The notes beneath the pieces are model-generated. The model worked only from the letters and a program-made list of their open reading frames with translations. It was not told where the DNA came from and did not search any database. Shown here one piece after another: positions 49,043 through 61,594 of a stretch of 64,000 bases of DNA. Position 1 is the first letter of the stretch; each line of letters starts with the position of its first letter. Position numbers and translations under genes: made by a program. Source of the stretch: Dryococelus australis (Eukaryota; Arthropoda; Insecta; Phasmatodea; Phasmatidae); contig CM057009.1 in assembly GCA_029891345.1 (NCBI GenBank), positions 288,558,966 to 288,622,965 of the forward strand, read 5' to 3'.

Positions 49043-50630
49043 GTGTGCATTAATGCAAAAAAGAAAAAAGAAGCACAGTCGAAAGCAGTTGAAATGACAC
49101 AAAATGATGCTGCAAGTATATCAGCAGAAGACACAAGAAGTTTTGTCATTCAACAAACTGAAGTTTTGGCTTACATACCCTCCACATACGAAAACGAACA
49201 ACTAGCTGTGCATAACTTCCAAAATATTATGGTACAGAACAAACACACAGCAACTGACTTAGTACCTAATGCACAGCCCGTATAAATACTTGTGCGGCAA
49301 TCTGAGAAAATTCCTACCTTTGTGGGAGAGATAGTTGAAGACATAGAGGAATTGTTAAACACTATGTCGCAGTGAGCGACATAAATGGCTGGAATGAGGT
49401 ACAAAAATGTAGCAGATTGAAATTCTATATGGCAGTAAAGGCAAAAAATACATATAAGAATGTGTTACAGGAGCATTACCCGTCAAATTATGTGGCAAGA
49501 CATTTCAAGTAGGTCGCATAAAGCATTTATACCTATACATATGACAGGGGAGTTCAGAGGATTGCTCTATTCAAGGAAACATAAATTAGGAGAGCGTTGT
49601 CAGACACATATAGAGGATTAGTGTTTCTATAGATATAAATACAATCCCCACTTCCCAGAATCAGGACTAGTGGACAAAATTTGGAAATTGCTGTTGTCAA
49701 CGATAACTGATAAGATTATAGGATTAGATAATGACACACTGGAACAGTTACTAAATAACTTTAAAATAGTTGAGCTAGTTTTAAAGCTATATAATGAGGC
49801 TATCAGTAGGGATTCAAACAGCTTGGAAAAAGATAAACTCCATGAAGAGATATTGCAATTAGAAGAGGAAATTACAAAGCAACGCCAGAAGTTTAAAATA
49901 AACAAAACACGGAGCATGTAGTAAATTTTCATTATAAAATGCAGTTTCAAAATCTTGCCAATGAACAGGTGAGAAACTCTAGAAATATGTGACAGAATAG
50001 GTCAGGCTACAACCGGTACCGTAAGGGAAACGGTTCAAATAGAAATCAGAGCCTTTACTGAATCATACCAATTCAAATAGTATTGCACCACAATTTGGCA
50101 GTAGACAGGGGAAATAATGAAAATCATGTTAATTATAGGAAAAGGGACAAGACTGCACAAAACCACAACAGGCAAAAGAATAGCAGGCAGAACATACATG
50201 GATATTGCATTGTAAAACTCACTACCTGATGACAAATGTATGTCTGTAAAATGAACAACACAGAAAGATAGGAAAATAAAAGGTTGGAAAATGAAAGTGA
50301 GGCAAAATCACAAATACATTTTAGCAAAGCAAATCCAAGAAATAATGTGAGCGTCAGGATGCAGGAAAAATTAAAAACACAAGAACAGATGTATTTTAAA
50401 AGTAGTGTAAGAATAGTAAGCCAGAATACTAAACAGGATACTAAGCAGACACCCGCAAAAGACCTCGGCAAACATGAGCACTGCATTTGCAAAATGCAAG
50501 GTAGCAAAATTCTATGAGAGGCATCGCCACGAAGTTTATTGGGCTGTGAAGCAAAGTGCAGCAAACTTGCACATTCTGTGTTTGCTCAGGGCACCATTCA
50601 AAATATTGTGACCTATTCCCGAACCAAGAG
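49043..50630 (+). pseudogene. gag-like region of the LTR element with CCHC zinc knuckle
   Basis: Broken open frames run 49043-49285, 49670-49921, 50284-50517 and 50556-50867. They give charged, helical, coiled-coil-like sequence (for example HEEILQLEEEITKQRQK at ~49.85 kb), and then a single CCHC zinc knuckle with Cys codons at 50568 and 50577, His at 50592 and Cys at 50607. This is the nucleocapsid-type RNA-binding motif of retroelement Gag. Stops at the frame ends and frame changes between them show that it is decayed. Confidence 0.72.
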
Positions 50631-50797
50631 TTAGAATTTCAAACAAAAATTGCGACGAAATTCAGGCATTTTAAAAACAGATTCGTAATGCAGCCAGTAA
50701 AACTGTGTATAAACATGGAAGTCAACTACCATTCTTATAGGGATAACAAAAACAAACCCATGGAACTACATGGTAATGATGATACAAGTCCACAACC

Positions 50798-51410
50798 ATG
50801 CCTGCTGATCCAACGAAAATTCCAAACTTCAAATCAGGAGATATCAAATACAAACAGGTACATGTGAAAACAACAACACCCCATGTGTTACTGAAAATTG
50901 AAAAGAAACATCACTACGTGGTTTTGGACACAGGTTGTTGCCGCAGATGCATAGCTAGCACAATAATAATAAATCAACGACCTATGCCTGTAGCAAAGCA
51001 AATTTCTTTAGTAGAGGCAACATAATAAATAGAACCACCAAAGTTTAAAACAAATATAAAATTGAGCATAGCAGAAATACCTTTACTCAAGACTTTATAG
51101 TAATTGATCATTTAAAAATGGATTTTATATTATGAGTGGACTTTATCAAAGCATACAATGTGATACCAGTTCTAAAACATGCTATGATATACATAATAGT
51201 AATAGTAGACATAAAGTATAACAAATACCACTATACACATCAGTAGCAGAAAATGAACAAACTGACACTATACAGTATTGCATAGATCGAATTGACACAA
51301 TATAAGGAAATATAGAACATAATGTCATAGTTTAAATAAATAAAAATTTAGATTTATACCAGAAAGGTAAACGTGTAAAAGTTATCAATGAATTCCATGA
51401 TAGATTTGCT
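50798..51410 (+). pseudogene. Aspartic protease region of the LTR element
   Basis: The frame contains HYVVLDTGCC, with the catalytic DTG triad at 50927-50935. It lies directly downstream of the zinc knuckle, as expected for a retroelement protease. The flap and C-terminal part are not clearly readable. The frame ends at 51025 and the region is cut by the MITE that starts at 51414. Confidence 0.68.
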
Positions 51411-51413
51411 AAA

Positions 51414-51828
51414 AGCTGTTCATGATAAAGTGAGCACTTTTGAAATTAACCTTAGAAAAAAGTCACTGCTCCTAACTTCATATATTTTAATGTGCACACT
51501 GAGTGACATGTGCTCAGTAAAATTAGTAACAAAGGTTGGAAAGTAGTTCCATGTCTTAATGTCGAATACAACTGTTAAGTAACCATCTGTGATAACTTAA
51601 ATGGTTTATTTAACTTTCTGTTTTTAATACACCAGTGTGCAAAAATTAGCAGATTTATAAAATGTTTACTTTTCTAATAATTCTACTCTGTCACTTGACC
51701 AATGCATGAAAAATGTGATGAGGCCCATGGCAATGTTAATTATACATATGGTGGAAAAATACACAATGTACATAAAAGTATATCTTAAGCAGGGCTTTCA
51801 AAAGTGCTCATTTTACTGTGAACAGCCT
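51414..51828 (+). mobile_element. ~420 bp MITE, copy D, inserted in the LTR element
   Basis: Starts AGCTGTTCATGATAAAGTGA and ends GCTCATTTTACTGTGAACAG-CCT. Internal landmarks CTGCTCCTAACTTCATATAT, CACTGAGTGACATG and GATGAGGCCCATGGCAATG match copies B and C. It separates the protease and reverse transcriptase regions, so it inserted after the retrotransposon was already present. Confidence 0.9.
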
Positions 51829-51899
51829 ATAAAGCACATTAGAAATAACAGAGGTCAAAACAGTAAAATTTAATTAGATATGATAGCAGAAAACCGGTA

Positions 51900-53170
51900 C
51901 CTACAAGACAATAGAATTAGCCCAAAAATATGGAATGAGTCATGAAAACAAATTAACAATGGGGAAGCTGTAGGGATTGTAGAACAATGGTATTCACTCT
52001 ATGCTGCACTGAGTTTGGTAATTAGAAAATTGGGGGTGGAATCAGATTCCCAATGGACTTTCATCAACTAAACCAGTATTTAAAAAGGGTACAATATCCA
52101 CTCCCCAGAATAGAGGACATTCAAAGCATGTTACGAAACACAACATGCATTACCTTGTAAGACTTATTTTCAGGATTATTTGCTATCCCAGTTAGAAAAC
52201 TAGTCATACACATACTGACGTTTATGATAAATTGAGTAGGGCTCTATCATTAGACTAAAAATTATGCCAATGGGTTTAAGTACGTCACCCCAATATTTCC
52301 AAAATTCATTGACATTTTGCTAGGACCACTGTGGTGTAACACTGCAATAGTATATATAGATGCTACATTTATATTAGGCAACACTTTTAGAAAACATATC
52401 GGTAATATACTCAAAGAACTAAAGTGATTACACAACTGTAATGTCAAAATTAATGCAAAATAATGTTCGCTTGTGTAACAAGAAGTACAATTATTAGGTC
52501 ACTATATAACACCTGCAGGAATGGTCACTGACCTGGAGAAAATTACAATTATACAACAAATGGCACCACCAGGAAATAAATGAACTAAGGACCTTTCTAG
52601 GTCTGACATCCTACTTGTGGCGATACCTACCTAATTATGTCACAAAAGCAGGACCACTTGTAGAGCCTATGAAAAATAGTACACGATATAGGTAGGGATA
52701 AACAGAACACAAAACTTATCTAGAATTAAAGAATGCTATACAAAAGGCACCTATAATACAACATTTTGATGAAAACAAAACCACAATCTTGCATGTGATA
52801 CATCGCAAACAGCAATAGCAGAAGTACTGATGCAACAACAGGACAATAGTATGGAGAGAAACATATCTTTTGAGTCAAAAAAGTTGTGAATAAATGAAAC
52901 AAAATGGTTAAATATGGAAAGAGAGATAGGCATCATTAAATACTTTTGTAACTATTTTAGACAGTATTTGTACAGAAGTTCATTTACTATAGAGATAGGT
53001 CATGCAAGACTTAGCTGATTGAAAAATATGGCAAAACCAACTACACCAGAATAAAAAAAAGCAATTGCATTAGTCGAGTACAATTTTCAAGAAAAATAGT
53101 AAAAGAGTAAATCTGAACACACTAGCATATGTGATGAGCAGAAAACCAACTGACGCAGTTAAATAGCATT
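51900..53170 (+). pseudogene. Reverse transcriptase and RNase H region of the LTR element
   Basis: Plus-strand translation across stops gives MPMGLSTSPQYFQN (from 52264), the polymerase active-site box as VYIDATF (52350-52370; the second Asp reads Ala), ELRTFLGLTSYLWRYLPNY (~52.58-52.64 kb), and an RNase H-like run KAPIIQHFDENKTT (~52.75 kb). The order is that of Ty3/gypsy pol. With a lost catalytic Asp and many stops the enzyme is dead. Confidence 0.82.
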
Positions 53171-53839
53171 TAGTTTAACATTATGAATTACAGAACTAAA
53201 AGAGAAATGAGCAAATGTAATAGTATATACAGAGCACTAGCAGAAAGCTTGTATCAAAATCAATAGAAAGAAACAGAAATAAAACACATTATTGATAAAT
53301 ACATAACGAATACCTGCAAGATATAAAAAGAATTTGCTGAGAACAGAGAGCACAGTCCGATAAATAAAAAATCAGTAAAAAGTAAGTAAATTCAGAGATA
53401 ATTACCCTTTTAAGTAATTCCAAAAATTATCGCCCTAATTTTACAAATGATAATAGAAATCATAGAAGAAAACAATCAGAAAAAAATTTAATTCAGTAGT
53501 GTAGAAGTGTGTTAAAATGTGAAATTTTAATAATAATGTTAAAAGTTGAAACACATTATTTGCCATTGCACAAACATGAACAAGAATATATTGAAATTGA
53601 AAATTACCAAGAATTGCTTATGTGTCCAAATCCAAAACAACACACAAAACTCACCATTTTCAGGAGAATGCGAGCAGGACACACACATATAAAAACCAAA
53701 AATCGCCTAAACAGAAACCAGTAAAGCAAAGCCAAAATATAAAGTAAGCCAGATGCTATGCTACAGTGGCCAACAGGGAAATATATTTAAAAATTCACAC
53801 ACCTGTAGGCGAAAAGAAACTCACATCAGTACCAAAGTA

Positions 53840-54890
53840 CTGTGTAAACAAAATTATGGCAGCCCACCATGACTCCTTACTGGCAGAAAGTCACTTTCGG
53901 GCATTCGAAACACTTCATAAAATCTAAAATTTATGGTACTGTGATACAATGAACAAATATGTAATCATTACATAAAGAATTGTCTTGTTTGCCAGACAAT
54001 TAAACCAAGAAATCAGAAACCCATGGGGCAGTTACAATCTACTGAACAACCACCCTTACTGAAGTCATGGACATTAGATGACAAAGGACTGCTACAAATG
54101 TCAAGAAAAGGTAAACCGTTATATATGAGTAATGTTAGAGTTTTTTAGCAGATTTGTTGTAGCTCAGATGGTAAAAGAAATTGATTTGGAGACACGTGCA
54201 AATTTAATTGAAGATGTTATATTACAGTACTAATGCCCAAAACAGAGTTTAACAGACAGAGGGACATCATTCAACAATGAGCTCATAACCTCGTTATTTG
54301 AGAAATTGCAAATAAGGACTTCAAATCATGGGCTATAATCAAGCATGTAACGGATTTGTGGAGGCAATGAAGTTCTAAGGCACAGCTTATGGCATGCGCA
54401 CATGAAGATCCCGCAAGTTGGGATGAATACCTAGACTTTATTGTATTTATTTATAATACAACTATAAACACAAGCACAACATTTACACTGTTCTACTTAT
54501 TACATGGTGTAGAAACCACACAGCCATCACACTTGTTAGAAAATAAATACTTCCAAAGGGGACAGGACTGATGTCATAAGCTAGTAAAAATAGAGAGCAA
54601 GCCAAACTAATCTTAATGCACAAACAAAACCAACAAAAATTACATTTCGACAAATCACACAGACCAAATGCAATCAGGGTAAGAGACTGGAATTGGGTGC
54701 ATAATAAATCGAGATACAAGGCTCTAACATTTAGTACAAAGGGCCATACCTGGCCACAAATGTCATGTGCCCAGTGATGGTATACATAATAATAGGTAAA
54801 ACAGTAAATTTTAATCATGATAGAATAAAAACAATTAAATATAAAAATCTCATACATAAAAAACTAAATAGCTTTCATGCTTTGCAGAAA
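53840..54890 (+). pseudogene. Integrase region of the LTR element
   Basis: The N-terminal zinc-binding domain is visible as HHDSLLAESHFRAFETLHK (~53.85-53.92 kb) and, after a frame change, KNCLVCQTIKPRNQKPMG (~53.98-54.03 kb). The catalytic core follows, with FSRFVVAQMVKEIDLETR (~54.14-54.2 kb) and SLTDRGTSFNNELI (~54.25-54.29 kb), the latter around the second catalytic Asp. A trailing C-terminal part runs to about 54.89 kb. Frameshifts and stops are frequent. Confidence 0.8.
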
Positions 54891-54894
54891 AAGA

Positions 54895-57130
54895 AGTAAG
54901 AAATTATTAATTAAATTTACCCAACACAAAGATTGTGTATGTCAGATAATTCAAGATATTAACTATGATTTTTATTTCAGAATGGAAAACAGATGTTTTA
55001 GGATCACAGAGATAAGATCGTCTGTTCGCAAAGGAAGTACATAATGCATGATGGTAAGATAAATTCATTGAACTCGTCCAAGTTATAGTAGCGAGAATAA
55101 GGGGCTAAAAAGCAGTAAGTGTTTTTAAATTGATAAATGTGATAATCAATTGAAACCAATAAGTAATAATTATATTAATGATATTGGTAATAATGGTTTT
55201 ACATATTAAATGAATTCAAATATATTTTTTTATTATAAACGATAGTAATCAAGTGTTAACGAAAATAAAGTCCTACTTTTCCCCAGTAAGTATCTGTTCA
55301 AAATAAGCCAAGCATCAAATGGCAGCGCAGCAAGTAGCAGCTGTGAAAAAATTAATAAACAGCATGTTACTCACCACACAACTGACACCTCATTTTGCGT
55401 GACATCACATGCACTTAACCACACATAATTAATACTATATTCTACAGCACATGTAACACCACATAGAGATTGAATAATTACTTTCGATAGCTTCTAAACT
55501 GTAGATGAATCACACTTAATTATGTTAATCACTAAGAATTATAATCACTCTATTAAAGATAAGTAGATTTCCATGCTGACCGACAAAAGGACCGCAATAA
55601 ATCACAACAGCGTACATGTGGTTCGAAACTGTAATATAAACAACATGCAAACAGCATGCAAAGTATAAAGTAAGGCGGTAACGACGGAAGCTAAAACTGA
55701 TGCCAAAGCATCTTAAATTACGTGATGCGGCACGCAAGTACAAGACTGTAGGTGCACAAAATACATTTCACGGCAGCGCGACAAATGTGAAACATACTTA
55801 TTTTTTAGAACGGGCTCTCATTCAAAGAGTCGCCACAAGAGAGCACCATCTACCAGTAAATTATGAAGCTTCAAAAAGTTTCAAAATAGTAAAAAATGGT
55901 GGGGTAATTACAATAGCTTCAACAATAATAGTACAAAATATTAAGAGAGACATAATAATGTAAATAATTTATCAAGTATTCAGTTAATGTAATTTTTAAT
56001 AAATGTATTATTCTATTGTTTAGTAATCTAATATTACTTGTTGAAAACTACAATGATAGAGAAAAACAAAAATAGTGTTGTAACACCAGCAATAAAATAA
56101 CATTGCGGAATGTTTTAACGCAAACCCTTGCAAGGGGGAAAACCTACCAAAGCCATAATCTCCGAGATCGGCATCTATAAAGTTGTTTTGGCGGAAAATT
56201 AGCACCAATCACACTCCTCAATCAAAGTTACGACGACAATTAACATAGTAATAATAATACTTATAAAATTAGTGTTCCAAAAATGAAAATGAAAAAAAAA
56301 ACATAGGTAGAAATATTGTATATATTGTACCAAAGCGAGTAAATACGGTCAAATATGCTAAATGGCAAACTAACAAAGCAAAAGGTAATACACAATAATT
56401 CATTAATTAGGTTTTCACTATAAAAATTAGATATTTTGAAGTTTCATCAATATTTTATGAAACAGTGTACCAAAATATTACTTCAAATTTTAATTTATAA
56501 AGTAGTAAATGTAATTTTGTATAAATGTAGTACTATAACAATCGGAACAGAAGGTAAATAACTGTGAAAGTACAGTGTACAAGGTCATATCAAGATATCA
56601 AAAAAGGTTCGAAATATAGGGAAAAGAAAACGAGTAAGAAATACATATTTTTAATTGAAATAATTTAGTAAGGGTAGTATGTACAAAAATATTGTGTATT
56701 AAAAATGAACATAAATTGTATTTAAATTTGTTAAAGTAAGGAGTACATAATATAAATTTGAAAGTATAGCTTATTAAGTTGCAAAAAAAGCAGATAAAAT
56801 AGTACACATAATCTAACGGTTAGAGTAAAATCTCTTAACTGGCCTCAAAACAAGGTATATTAAAACAGCCTCGTTTCACATTCATAAGGCACTAAAGTGG
56901 AAAAGTGCACAAGGTCACTATAAAAGATACTTGACTGCCACTGCACCATATTCACGCGACAACCGTGGACGTGAAGTATGGGATTTGTGGGCTACTCCAC
57001 TGTGGATGGACCACTACCACGCCATGATGGCCACTCATACTTTAAGGATGACAGCTCTAAAATACTCGTGCCCCCTCCCAAACTGTTCAACCCTTTCCAC
57101 AACGGCTGACGACAGCTGCTTCTTCGACGA
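54895..57130. other. Unassigned internal segment of the LTR element
   Basis: About 2.2 kb lie between the end of integrase and the 3' LTR. An 87-codon frame at 55700-55963 and several others carry no recognisable motif. A third gene (env-like) would be expected here in some lineages, but I cannot show signal, fusion or membrane segments, so I leave it open. A second, unrelated insertion is equally possible. Confidence 0.4.
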
Positions 57131-57134
57131 GGGT

Positions 57135-57736
57135 GATACTGTACCGAGACGCTGCATAGACCACAGGCAAGCACCCAGGTTCCATTGTTTGGGAGACGCT
57201 AAATAAACAGCAGAGCCATCACGAGGCAATCTAGGCCAGCAGGAGAGTATATAAGCCAGAGGACCACAAGATCGCCCCTCCCCCGCCCCCCAAACAATAC
57301 GTATCCAGGTCGTCGGAGCCAGCGATCTGCGTGTCTGTAAGCGAGGCCATGGCGGAGCCCTCGTGCATCCATCGTGCTGCATTGGAGAAGTATCAGTGGT
57401 GAGTGAAACGCCTAATTGAATGTGAGAAGGGGCTTATTGACATAGAGACCACGGTGAATATAATAGTCAGTATAAGAATCAATATTAAAGTTACTAAAGC
57501 TGCTATAAATGTTTAGTGGCATTGCATTGTAACTATTCAACTTGCATTGCTTATAACATCACTTATAGCATTGAATGTAAAGATATGGTAACATTTATTA
57601 CGAAGTGACGGTTATTAAAGTGCCTTTGGTATTGTGCGGGTAGTCTATCTCTGAGTATACGTCCCAGTCACTAAAGCATTCCATTAGAGTGTAACTCTCG
57701 TAACCCCACTGCTCGGGTAAGCTATGGGAGGTAACA
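57135..57736 (+). repeat. 3' LTR
   Basis: Aligns with the 5' LTR over its full length. Shared landmarks are TTTGGGAGAC near the start, TATATAAG at 57248-57255, GAGCCCTCGTGCATCCATCG, GGCATTGCATTGTAACTATT or its TCATTG variant, CTATCTCTGAGTATACGT, and GGGAGGTAACA at the end. The first two bases of the canonical TG end are degraded. Confidence 0.82.
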
Positions 57737-57739
57737 ATA

Positions 57740-58910
57740 TACAATTGGAAGAATGGCCAGGAGAAATTGGAAATGATTAATCAGTGTCACGCTTGCAGCA
57801 GCTTAAAACAGGAATAAATTGTCTTAAATTGAAATGTCTCTCGGAAGTTTTACTTCTTGTTTTGTATAAAACAATTATGACCTATACTTAAAAATCCATA
57901 TGGCTTTATATGAAACATGGACATTTTTAGTTTACAAAAGTTATATAAAATATTTTGTGTTAAATTTTCTTGCTGTAGTTTTAAATTACAATCTAGATTA
58001 TTATCCCTGCTTTAATTAAGAAAATTAGCAATCCTAGACAATGATGTAAATAATATATTTTGAAAGTATAGTTTCTAGCATAATTACAGTAATAAGTAGC
58101 AGCTGCGCGTTTGCTGAACTCGAGAATCTAACATGACGTAAAATTTTGCTGTGTTTTATTTCAAAATTTTCTTTTCCTTTCTATTGCGAAATGAATTTTA
58201 TATTGATTTTTAATAGTCATATAGAGTGTGTACTCAATAATAACTACAAAAACTAAACAGTCGCAATATTTTAAATAGTCTAACAATCTTTGTGTTTATA
58301 AATTATTAATTTTAATTATAAAGTCTGGTATGTTTTATTCCCGATTATTTAGGCAAACGTTTTAGTGTGATTGACATTGTCAAGGAGGTTGGCTTGGCTT
58401 TCCAGAAAGAGTACATGGAAAGTTATAGAATGTACCAATGTTTCGCTATGCATCAGAGCAGCAATCACTAGTGCTGAGAAGAAAATAATAGCAAGAAAAC
58501 TGGAAAAAAAAACTAATGTATAGAATCAAGTAATTGTCTCCATTATGGTGCAAATAGTATGAGCCCACGTACAGAGGCCTCCTGTAATTGGCATTGTCTC
58601 GAAAAATCCCTGAATTTCAATATTTGAGAGCCTTTCCATCACCAAAACAAGGAAAGGTGATATATCACTGACTTTTTTCTCCTGTTACCGTAGGTATCCG
58701 CTTAAACAGGAATTATTGTGTAACAAATTACAAAGATGTCGAGGGCCTTAATAGAAATGAGTCTTGTTCTGGGACTCATGCAAACAAATTTTAAAAAAAG
58801 GACAAACTGCCCCATAGGTTTCCCCTGAATATGCCTGCTCAGGTTCCGGACATAATGTATATTATTTAATTTCATTTTCCTATTATATATTATTTATTAA
58901 TCTGTTCCGA
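57740..58910. other. Anonymous AT-rich DNA
   Basis: No supported gene or repeat match in the stretch between the 3' LTR and repeat R copy 2. Confidence 0.45.
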
Positions 58911-60633
58911 AAAGCATTTTGTGGCACCTTGGCGTGAGTGCACGAAATCAGAAACGATTGGGAAGCGATTCGGCATTCACGAGATTGTCAATCCCTAATT
59001 ATAAGAGAAAATCTTATTAAGCACGTGTCACTTATGTTTCTTGGAATGCGAAAACCGTCACACTGAATCCCCTCGACTGCACGATGAATGCTGGCTCAAT
59101 ATAGTTAACATCCAGCGATTACGCAACTATAAGGGTTCGCAGACGCGACAGGCAAACAATAAGATGTACACAAAACATGTATGTAGCTAACAGGGGAAAA
59201 AAATGTAACTGTGTAAGAATTCGTATCACATATAATATCATGCAAGCATCTGCACCTACAAAACAGCCAACCAAGTGGCATTTGAAATATTGCACCATTA
59301 ATATTTTCATTCGCATACTTATTGTTTACAGGTGGGATAAAATGCACCATACCATATTAAAAAATTAAGATTCAATTCCTCAAAATGCTCCTAACTAAAC
59401 TTATGTAAGGTAGGCCGACCAAATATTGGGACTGGCCCAATAATGGGCATTGCATGGAATCCCTCATAAATGGCACAATGACTGCTAGATTGCAGCACAA
59501 AGCAGTGATAGACTGTAAGTGGTGCTGGTTAGTACCAATAGTGCCCGATAGGAAGCGCTGAGCACGTAGAGAAAGACGCCATTGCATTGAGGTGCAATGA
59601 AAGACGTATCACTTCTAATTTTTGTGCCGCGGTAATTATTGTAAGGTAATTACATTGTAAGCATTTAAGTTATGTGTAAATGTTTAAAAGTAGTCGAATT
59701 TAGTGGTTTTAAACATATAATGTGTGTTATTTATGTAGCTGCCTTTGTTAAGTTTTGGTTCGCAAGTATTGATATCGGTGTGAAAGGCCTCATTATGGGC
59801 ATGTTGAGTGCCTATATAAGGTACAGAGTGCCCCTTTAAAGTACACAGTGCCCTTATAAAGTGCACGGTGGCCATAAGAAAGGAACAGATGTTCAAACTC
59901 ACACATTTTAAATATTTTACTTTGCTTTTTAAGTTAGTACCCTCACAAAAATAGCATACTTCCTCGAAAATTTAGCATATATAAGTGTGGAAATTAAGTG
60001 ACTGTAATTTGCGCGGTTAAAGAGAATGGGAGAGAATTCCAGTTTTTACGTTTATTTTATTTATTTACGATTTTCCTGCCAGTAAGTTATAAATTATTGC
60101 TATATTAATTTAAACCATGTTTCACAATGTCTGTTCAAAATAATCGTTATCAAATCATATTATTAATTTTAAGATGTATACTGCATTATGTTGCATGGAA
60201 CGTTCAGACATATAAATATATATTTTTATGTAGACTAGAAATAAAAAAATAGTTATATATGAAGAACCTTGTGTGTGATAAGTTAAAGATATGCCTCGGC
60301 TAACTTTGTGGAAAAATTGCTGCCACGAGATCACTACACGTTTCTATGCTTTTATTAACTCTGAAGTTAATATGCTTACTTTAACAAAAGGACAACTTAT
60401 TCAGATGAGAACTAGAGAGTTCTTAAACATAGAAGGCCAAAAAGGGGAACACATAAATTACTTTTACTTTATGCAATTAAGTGCATCTAAAATGAATCAT
60501 ACTTACATTAATATCTCAAGAGAGTGAATACTCAAATTATATTATACGTTTGAACAAATGTTAATAGTAAAGTTTTATAATATTTAACTTTCGATCATGG
60601 TCTACACCAGCCTGCGCATCGAATATTATTTGA

Positions 60634-61127
60634 TTACCAATAATTTATGCTATAAAGACTGGTGTCAGAAATTACTTTGATTGCATAGGCAAAGATGTGA
60701 CTTAGCTGTAGATAGCAGTAAATCACTGCAGATCCGCCGAAGTCGTGAAGCCATCCATCTCGGGTGTGGAATGCAGAAACAGTTCTCCCGCTCCTCCTTG
60801 GCAGCACATCCACGGTTGGACCTCCAGAAGCTCGTTCTCTGCTGGCTGGAACCCCTGAAGTGGACGTGGGACCAAAACTTGTCTGGAGTCGAAGCTGGTA
60901 GACCTCTCCTTGCTGATAGGGCTCTCCAGGTGCTGGAAGCCGCATTGTCCCTGGTTCGAAGTCGGTCCTCCGAAGTCCTCCTCTACCGGATCAGCCTTTC
61001 TTTGCGGTTCATAATTTTTGTCAAAATAATACTTCTTCCAACGCGGTTACGTCGCAACTCACTAAGTACATTTCAGAATCTTAACTTCCGTCGAAAGTAT
61101 CAATGTTTTATCAATCGAGACCATTAA
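60634..61127. other. GC-rich block of unknown origin inside pogo-like element 2
   Basis: A 148-codon frame on the plus strand (60681-61127) and a 103-codon frame on the minus strand (60634-60945) overlap in opposite directions. Both come from a ~300 bp GC-rich block that contrasts with the AT-rich surroundings. Neither product resembles a family I know. The block is probably a nested insertion or captured DNA rather than a gene. Confidence 0.35.
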
Positions 61128-61594
61128 TTACTATTAATATTCTGGACTGTCATTCTTCCCGTGCTGGTCCCTAGCTGATTCCTTTTTAGAATGAATAAAT
61201 TTTGTTCTAAACACTAGTGTTTGAAAATCAATATATTATGATAGGCTGGCTGGTGTGGCCTGATTTATTTGAGAAACACTAGTTGTGCCAGTTACATAGA
61301 CAAATTTGCATGGAATAAAACACAGATAATATTATTAAACTACATACTAACACCAAAATAACTGTCAAACTAAATAATTGCACACATATTATATCGAACC
61401 TATGTAAACCATATAATGCATATCATATATTCTATTCACAAGAAGTACACCCCAAAGTTAACGATGCCTGGAGATCTTCATGAGGAACCAAGCCTACAAA
61501 TCAAATTATAGTCATAGAATAATTATTATACAGTTAGAAATATTGAATTGTTACAATTAGTAATCATATTTTATTTTGATTGTTTGTTTTAGAA

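Larger units (their letters stand above)
47527..57736 (+). mobile_element. LTR retrotransposon, 10.2 kb, Ty3/gypsy-like order, defective
   Basis: Two LTRs of 601-602 bp flank an internal region coding on the plus strand for gag-like sequence, a CCHC zinc knuckle, aspartic protease, reverse transcriptase, RNase H and integrase, in that order. Integrase after RNase H is the Ty3/gypsy (and retrovirus) arrangement. The LTRs differ at many positions, so the insertion is old. Pol is interrupted by a ~415 bp MITE (51414-51828) and has many stops and frameshifts. Terminal TG and CA of the left LTR are clear (TGTTGT...GGTAACA). No target duplication is visible. About 2.2 kb between integrase and the 3' LTR is unassigned. 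All products would be inactive. Confidence 0.88.

Noticed and set aside
47517-57742. A 4-6 bp target-site duplication for the LTR element
   Set aside because: The bases before the 5' LTR (ACTGCT) and after the 3' LTR (ATATAC) do not match.
60681-61127. 148-codon frame as a real protein gene
   Set aside because: It lies in a GC-rich block where the opposite strand is also open, has no family resemblance, and is inside a transposon.
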